Assembly (NCBI GenBank): GCA_023419055.1
Contig: JAEZYO010000555.1
Location: forward strand, 1-16,501
Origin: Pseudomonadota bacterium
GTDB lineage: Bacteria > Myxococcota > Polyangia > Polyangiales > Polyangiaceae
DNA length: 16,501 bases
Direction of reading: 5' to 3'
Both the position numbers and the translations under genes were made by a program. Numbering within the stretch: the first letter of the stretch is position 1; every line of letters starts with the position of its first letter. The notes beneath the pieces were generated by a model. That model did no database searches. It saw only the letters and a program-made list of their open reading frames with translations, and had not been told where the DNA came from. Of this stretch, positions 13,914 through 16,501 are shown one piece after another.

Positions 13914-15356
13914 ATGATGGTGGCCAGAATCTCGGGGACGCTGACTGCGTGCTGGTTGCTGTTCTCAGCGTGCGCGCCTCGCTCACCACCCGCGCCCGCG
14001 CTCGAGCCTGCTTCATCGACGCGAAGCGTCCACCGCGCGACGCCGCTAGGGTTGTGTGAAGACTACCCGCCCGAGAGTACGACGCTCGAGCGCCTCGACA
14101 GCGACTTTGCGTTGCTGACCTCGATCGGCAACCGCGTGCTCCGCGTGTCTTTCGGTTGGGACGATCTCGAGCCGAGCCCCGGCAACTACGACTTCGATGA
14201 CACCGATCGCTTCGTGGAGCTCGCCGTCGGGAAGCACGGACTGACGCTGATCCCCTACGTGACCTACACGCCTGCGTGGGCCGCGAGCATCCCGGGTCAG
14301 GACGGCTGGAAGAGCCCGCCCCGAGACGCGGAGACGTTCGGCGCGCTCATGGCTGAGCTCGCGCGACGCTATTCCGGAAAGATTGGCACTTGGGAGCTCT
14401 GGAACGAACCGGACAACTCCGACTTCTTCACGGGCGACGTCGCAGATTTCGCCGAGCTCCTCGAGGCGGGGGCTCGTGGCGTGCGCCGCGGGGATCCGCA
14501 CGCGAAGGTCGTCCTCGGCGGCATCGCCGACGACCTAGGGTTCCTCAAGAGCTTGCTCAGTGAGCACGACAGCGCCTCTCACATCGACATCGTCAATCTG
14601 CACCGCTATCCCGAGACCTGGTCGGGCGATAGCCTCGAGAGCATCACCGCCTTCATCGCCGAGGCCCACGAGATAGTGGAGACGTTCGGTGAAGGCGAGC
14701 CGCTCTGGCTGGCGGAGGTCGGCTACTCGTCCTTTCGGCGGGGCGCTCGAGTGTCGAAATGGTTCGATGCCAAGTACGACTACGAGCACACCCCGGAGTT
14801 TCAAGCGGTCGCCCTGGGGCGCATCGTGACGCTCGCGCTCTCCACCGAGCAACTCGGGTTGATTGCCTGGTACGAGCTCCGCGACCTACCGCCTCACGAC
14901 GAGGTGATCGGCGACGTCAACAATCGCCATCTCGGCATCCTGGCCGCCGACGGAGCTCCGAAGCCGGCACTCGGTGCCTTCCGCACGGTGAAGCGTCTGT
15001 ATGACCAGCCACTCCGGGCGCTGCGCGTTGCGCTGGACACCCAAGGCGTCGAGGCGACGGCGGTCTCGGTTCACGCCTTCGAACGCGCGGACCGGAGCGT
15101 CATCGTGGCCGCATGGTTGAAGACGATGACTCCGGAACGCGCCGGCGCCGCTCCCGCCGAGGACCCTCGGCGTGGTGTCGTATCCGTCACGCTGCCCGTC
15201 CCCCTACCAGAATTGGCCCAGTTCAAGCTCTTCGATGCCCGAGGAGAAGCGCTCTTCCGCGAGCTTCGGATCAGCTCGAATCGAGGATCGACGAAGTTCG
15301 AGGGCCTCGAACTCGCGGGCGGCGAGGTCGTGTTCGTCGAGCTGGCTTCGCCGTGA
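13914..15356 (+). CDS. Clan GH-A glycoside-hydrolase-like lipoprotein (GH39/PslG type)
   Basis: A 480-residue exported protein. The N-terminus has a hydrophobic signal (LTACWLLFSAC) with Cys20 as the likely lipidated residue, then a Pro/Ala/Ser linker. The catalytic region fits a (beta/alpha)8 barrel of clan GH-A: YVTYTPAW on an early strand, WELWNEPDNS with Glu165 as acid/base, VNLHRYPETW, and LWLAEVGYSS with Glu268 as nucleophile, about 100 residues apart as usual in the clan; IAWYELRD follows on a late strand. After the barrel there is a beta-rich C-terminal part (about 375-480). It probably cleaves a beta-linked polysaccharide at the cell surface; the substrate is unknown. Either ATG at 13914 or 13917 could start it; no strong ribosome binding site is seen, but the signal peptide decides. 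It converges on the zinc-finger gene 11 bases away. Confidence 0.8.
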   Translation: MMVARISGTLTACWLLFSACAPRSPPAPALEPASSTRSVHRATPLGLCEDYPPESTTLERLDSDFALLTSIGNRVLRVSFGWDDLEPSPGNYDFDDTDRFVELAVGKHGLTLIPYVTYTPAWAASIPGQDGWKSPPRDAETFGALMAELARRYSGKIGTWELWNEPDNSDFFTGDVADFAELLEAGARGVRRGDPHAKVVLGGIADDLGFLKSLLSEHDSASHIDIVNLHRYPETWSGDSLESITAFIAEAHEIVETFGEGEPLWLAEVGYSSFRRGARVSKWFDAKYDYEHTPEFQAVALGRIVTLALSTEQLGLIAWYELRDLPPHDEVIGDVNNRHLGILAADGAPKPALGAFRTVKRLYDQPLRALRVALDTQGVEATAVSVHAFERADRSVIVAAWLKTMTPERAGAAPAEDPRRGVVSVTLPVPLPELAQFKLFDARGEALFRELRISSNRGSTKFEGLELAGGEVVFVELASP

Positions 15357-15367
15357 CGAAGGAACGC

Positions 15368-15736
15368 TCAGCCGCTGCGGGGTCGAAACTGCTTTCGGAT
15401 CTTCTTGCTGAAGGTCTCGGTGCACTTCCCGTGACTACCTTCGTACTCCATGATCTCGCGTACGAGCTTCGACTTCGCGTCGTCGGAGAGGCTCGAGCCC
15501 TTGACCTCGTTGGCGAGCTTCATCCCTTCGAACGTCGTCGGTGCGTCCGGCTTCGGAGCGGAGGCCTTCGCGCTCGTGTTGTGATGTGACGCTTTCGTCT
15601 TGGTCACGTCGCGAAACAGGGGCTCGATCGAGCGGCGCCCATTCCCGTGGCAGCTGGGGCAGGTCTTGGAGCTGCCTCCGAAGGAGTTACTGACCCGACC
15701 GTCACCCCCGCACATCCGGCAGCTCTCGTGTTCCAT
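15368..15736 (-). CDS. Small DnaJ-type zinc-finger protein
   Basis: A 122-residue soluble protein. Near the N-terminus are two CxxCxGxG-type motifs, CRMCGGDGR (Cys6, Cys9) and CPSCHGNGR (Cys26, Cys29), the pair of half-sites that bind one zinc in the DnaJ cysteine-rich domain. There is no J domain and no client-binding domain, so it is not a DnaJ chaperone proper. A Lys/Ala/Ser-rich linker (about 45-65) leads to a helical C-terminal domain with LANEVKGSSLSDDAKSKLVR and HGKCTETFSKKIRKQFRP. Possibly it binds nucleic acid or a protein partner; function unproven. The ATG at 15736 places the first zinc motif five residues in; the ribosome binding site is weak. Confidence 0.75.
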   Translation of the reverse strand: MEHESCRMCGGDGRVSNSFGGSSKTCPSCHGNGRRSIEPLFRDVTKTKASHHNTSAKASAPKPDAPTTFEGMKLANEVKGSSLSDDAKSKLVREIMEYEGSHGKCTETFSKKIRKQFRPRSG

Positions 15737-15824
15737 GCCGGCGTCATAGCGCAGAACGGCCGGCGCGCCCCGACCTCAATCCGATAGTCCTGGCCCTCCT
15801 GAGGGAGGAGCCCGAGCCGTTCGC

Positions 15825-15842
15825 CCAGGAAAGCCAGGAAAG
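15825..15842. repeat. Tandem 9-bp direct repeat
   Basis: CCAGGAAAG occurs twice head to tail (15825-15833 and 15834-15842) in the 199 bases between the divergent zinc-finger and isomerase genes. The rest of this stretch is purine-rich downstream of the repeat and shows no gene. The repeat could be a protein-binding site or a chance duplication. Confidence 0.4.
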
Positions 15843-15935
15843 GGACTGAAGGAATGATGGAAAAGAGCCGTCATGTTACGCTCCCGCTGCGTCGGCCGAT
15901 GTTCTGCCGGGCGACTCGCTGTGAGGAGGTCAAGG

Positions 15936-16409
15936 ATGCGACTCGTTGCGTTCGTGCTCGTGGCTAGCGTCACTTCGTGCGGGGGCGGCAAACCCGAAGC
16001 AAAGGAATCGGGGCCTCAGGGCCTCACGGCGGGCGAGGGATGCATCCGCGACGCCAACGTCGGAGGGGAGCCTCCGGAAGATGCGCCCGAGCAGATCGAC
16101 GTCGTCCAGATTCTGGTCAAGCACGACGGGGTCAAGGGCGCGGTCGCGGAGGGGGTCACGAGGAGTCGCGAAGATGCATGCTTGCGGGCCACCGAAGCAC
16201 GCGCGGTCCTCCTTTCGCAAAGCGATTGGGACGCCGCGTACAAGGAGTACTCGGACGACCAGGGCCCGAGCAAGGGCGTGATCCAGGGCCTCAAGCGAGG
16301 TGACTACGGCAAGGCCTTCTCGGCGGCGGCGTTCTCCGCGAGGGTCAACGATGTCACCCAGGTCGTTGAAACCAAACGCGGCTTTCACGTCATCTTGCGC
16401 ACGCAGTAG
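15936..16409 (+). CDS. Parvulin-type peptidyl-prolyl cis-trans isomerase lipoprotein
   Basis: A 157-residue exported protein. The signal peptide MRLVAFVLVASVTS precedes Cys15 (lipobox VTSC), followed by a Gly/Lys/Glu linker. Residues about 54-157 form one PpiC/rotamase domain: VVQILVKHDG at the first strand, a helix with a charged EARAVLLSQSDWDAAYKEYS, GDYGKAFSAAAFSARVNDVT, and the closing VVETKRGFHVILRTQ, which matches the family's usual TxxGxHII ending. It probably isomerises X-Pro bonds of proteins in the periplasm or at the outer membrane. It is a minimal single-domain form without SurA-like chaperone domains. The ATG at 15936 is chosen over 15873 because of the excellent AGGAGG at 15924-15929 and because the signal peptide starts there. 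Confidence 0.87.
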   Translation: MRLVAFVLVASVTSCGGGKPEAKESGPQGLTAGEGCIRDANVGGEPPEDAPEQIDVVQILVKHDGVKGAVAEGVTRSREDACLRATEARAVLLSQSDWDAAYKEYSDDQGPSKGVIQGLKRGDYGKAFSAAAFSARVNDVTQVVETKRGFHVILRTQ

Positions 16410-16470
16410 CTCCCTCGGTTCCGCTGCGTCGATTCGCGAGCCTCACCGCGCCTCCTTGTTGCCCGCTCGG

Positions 16471-16497
16471 GCGCGCTGTCCGGACACGCGCCTTTCT
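16471..16497 (+). terminator. Possible terminator after the isomerase gene
   Basis: GCGCG, a bulged C and TGT (16471-16479) pair with ACACGCGC (16484-16491) around a CCGG loop, and CTTTCTC follows. It lies 61 bases after the stop codon. The short pyrimidine tail makes it a fair but not strong intrinsic terminator. Confidence 0.35.
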
Positions 16498-16501
16498 CGG
16501 A

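Noticed and set aside
15796..15810. CTCCT/AGGAG hairpin between the zinc-finger and isomerase genes
   Set aside because: The stem has only 5 bp and lies between divergent starts, so it is not distinguishable from chance.

Overview
This GC-rich window (wobble positions are mostly G or C) looks chromosomal and probably comes from a myxobacterium (Myxococcota, Polyangiales-like). That guess rests on several features: three or four predicted lipoproteins, a surface dipeptidase-like protein with Cys-rich repeats, an AraC-type regulator with an unusual N-terminal domain, a small DnaJ-type zinc-finger protein, and an intact sigma-54-controlled RNA-repair locus. I see no rRNA or tRNA gene, CRISPR array, insertion sequence, integrase or phage gene.

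Left part (1-2457): about 260 bases with no convincing gene, a possible 58-residue small ORF (265-441), a CLC-family anion channel/transporter on the minus strand (456-1811) with a perfect hairpin just upstream of its start, and a small CPCC-type cysteine-rich protein (2077-2457).

Centre-left (2463-6469): the RNA-repair module. rtcR (minus) is a sigma-54 activator with a CARF sensor domain. It is divergent from rtcB (3'-phosphate RNA ligase) and rtcA (RNA 3'-phosphate cyclase). The 124-base divergent region holds a perfect GG-N10-GC sigma-54 promoter match and, about 87 bp upstream of the inferred start site, an 18-bp inverted repeat in a run of TATC/GATA motifs that is a good candidate for the RtcR binding site. 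Inferred logic: damaged or cyclic-phosphate-ended RNA is sensed by the RtcR CARF domain, RtcR activates sigma-54 polymerase, and RtcB/RtcA seal or reprocess RNA ends.

Centre (6499-9784): a hairpin between the convergent rtcA and an AraC-type regulator gene (6567-7421). The regulator is divergent from a secreted M19 dipeptidase-like protein (7514-9784) that carries four 33-34-residue Cys-rich repeats before the metal-dependent domain. The intergenic region has a near-perfect inverted repeat that could be a shared operator.

Right (10013-16501): a two-gene unit of unknown function (lipoprotein plus a small protein with a hydrophobic C-terminal segment), a strong bulged hairpin, a large membrane-anchored AsmA-like protein (11565-13568), a 345-base gap, a clan GH-A glycoside-hydrolase-like lipoprotein (13914-15356), a convergent DnaJ-type zinc-finger small protein (15368-15736), and a parvulin-type peptidyl-prolyl isomerase lipoprotein (15936-16409) followed by a possible terminator. 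Most of these genes point to envelope functions. No wholly new system is evident. The best leads are the rtcR-rtcB regulatory architecture, the altered ion-pathway residues of the CLC protein, and the Cys-repeat dipeptidase with its neighbouring regulator and operator.
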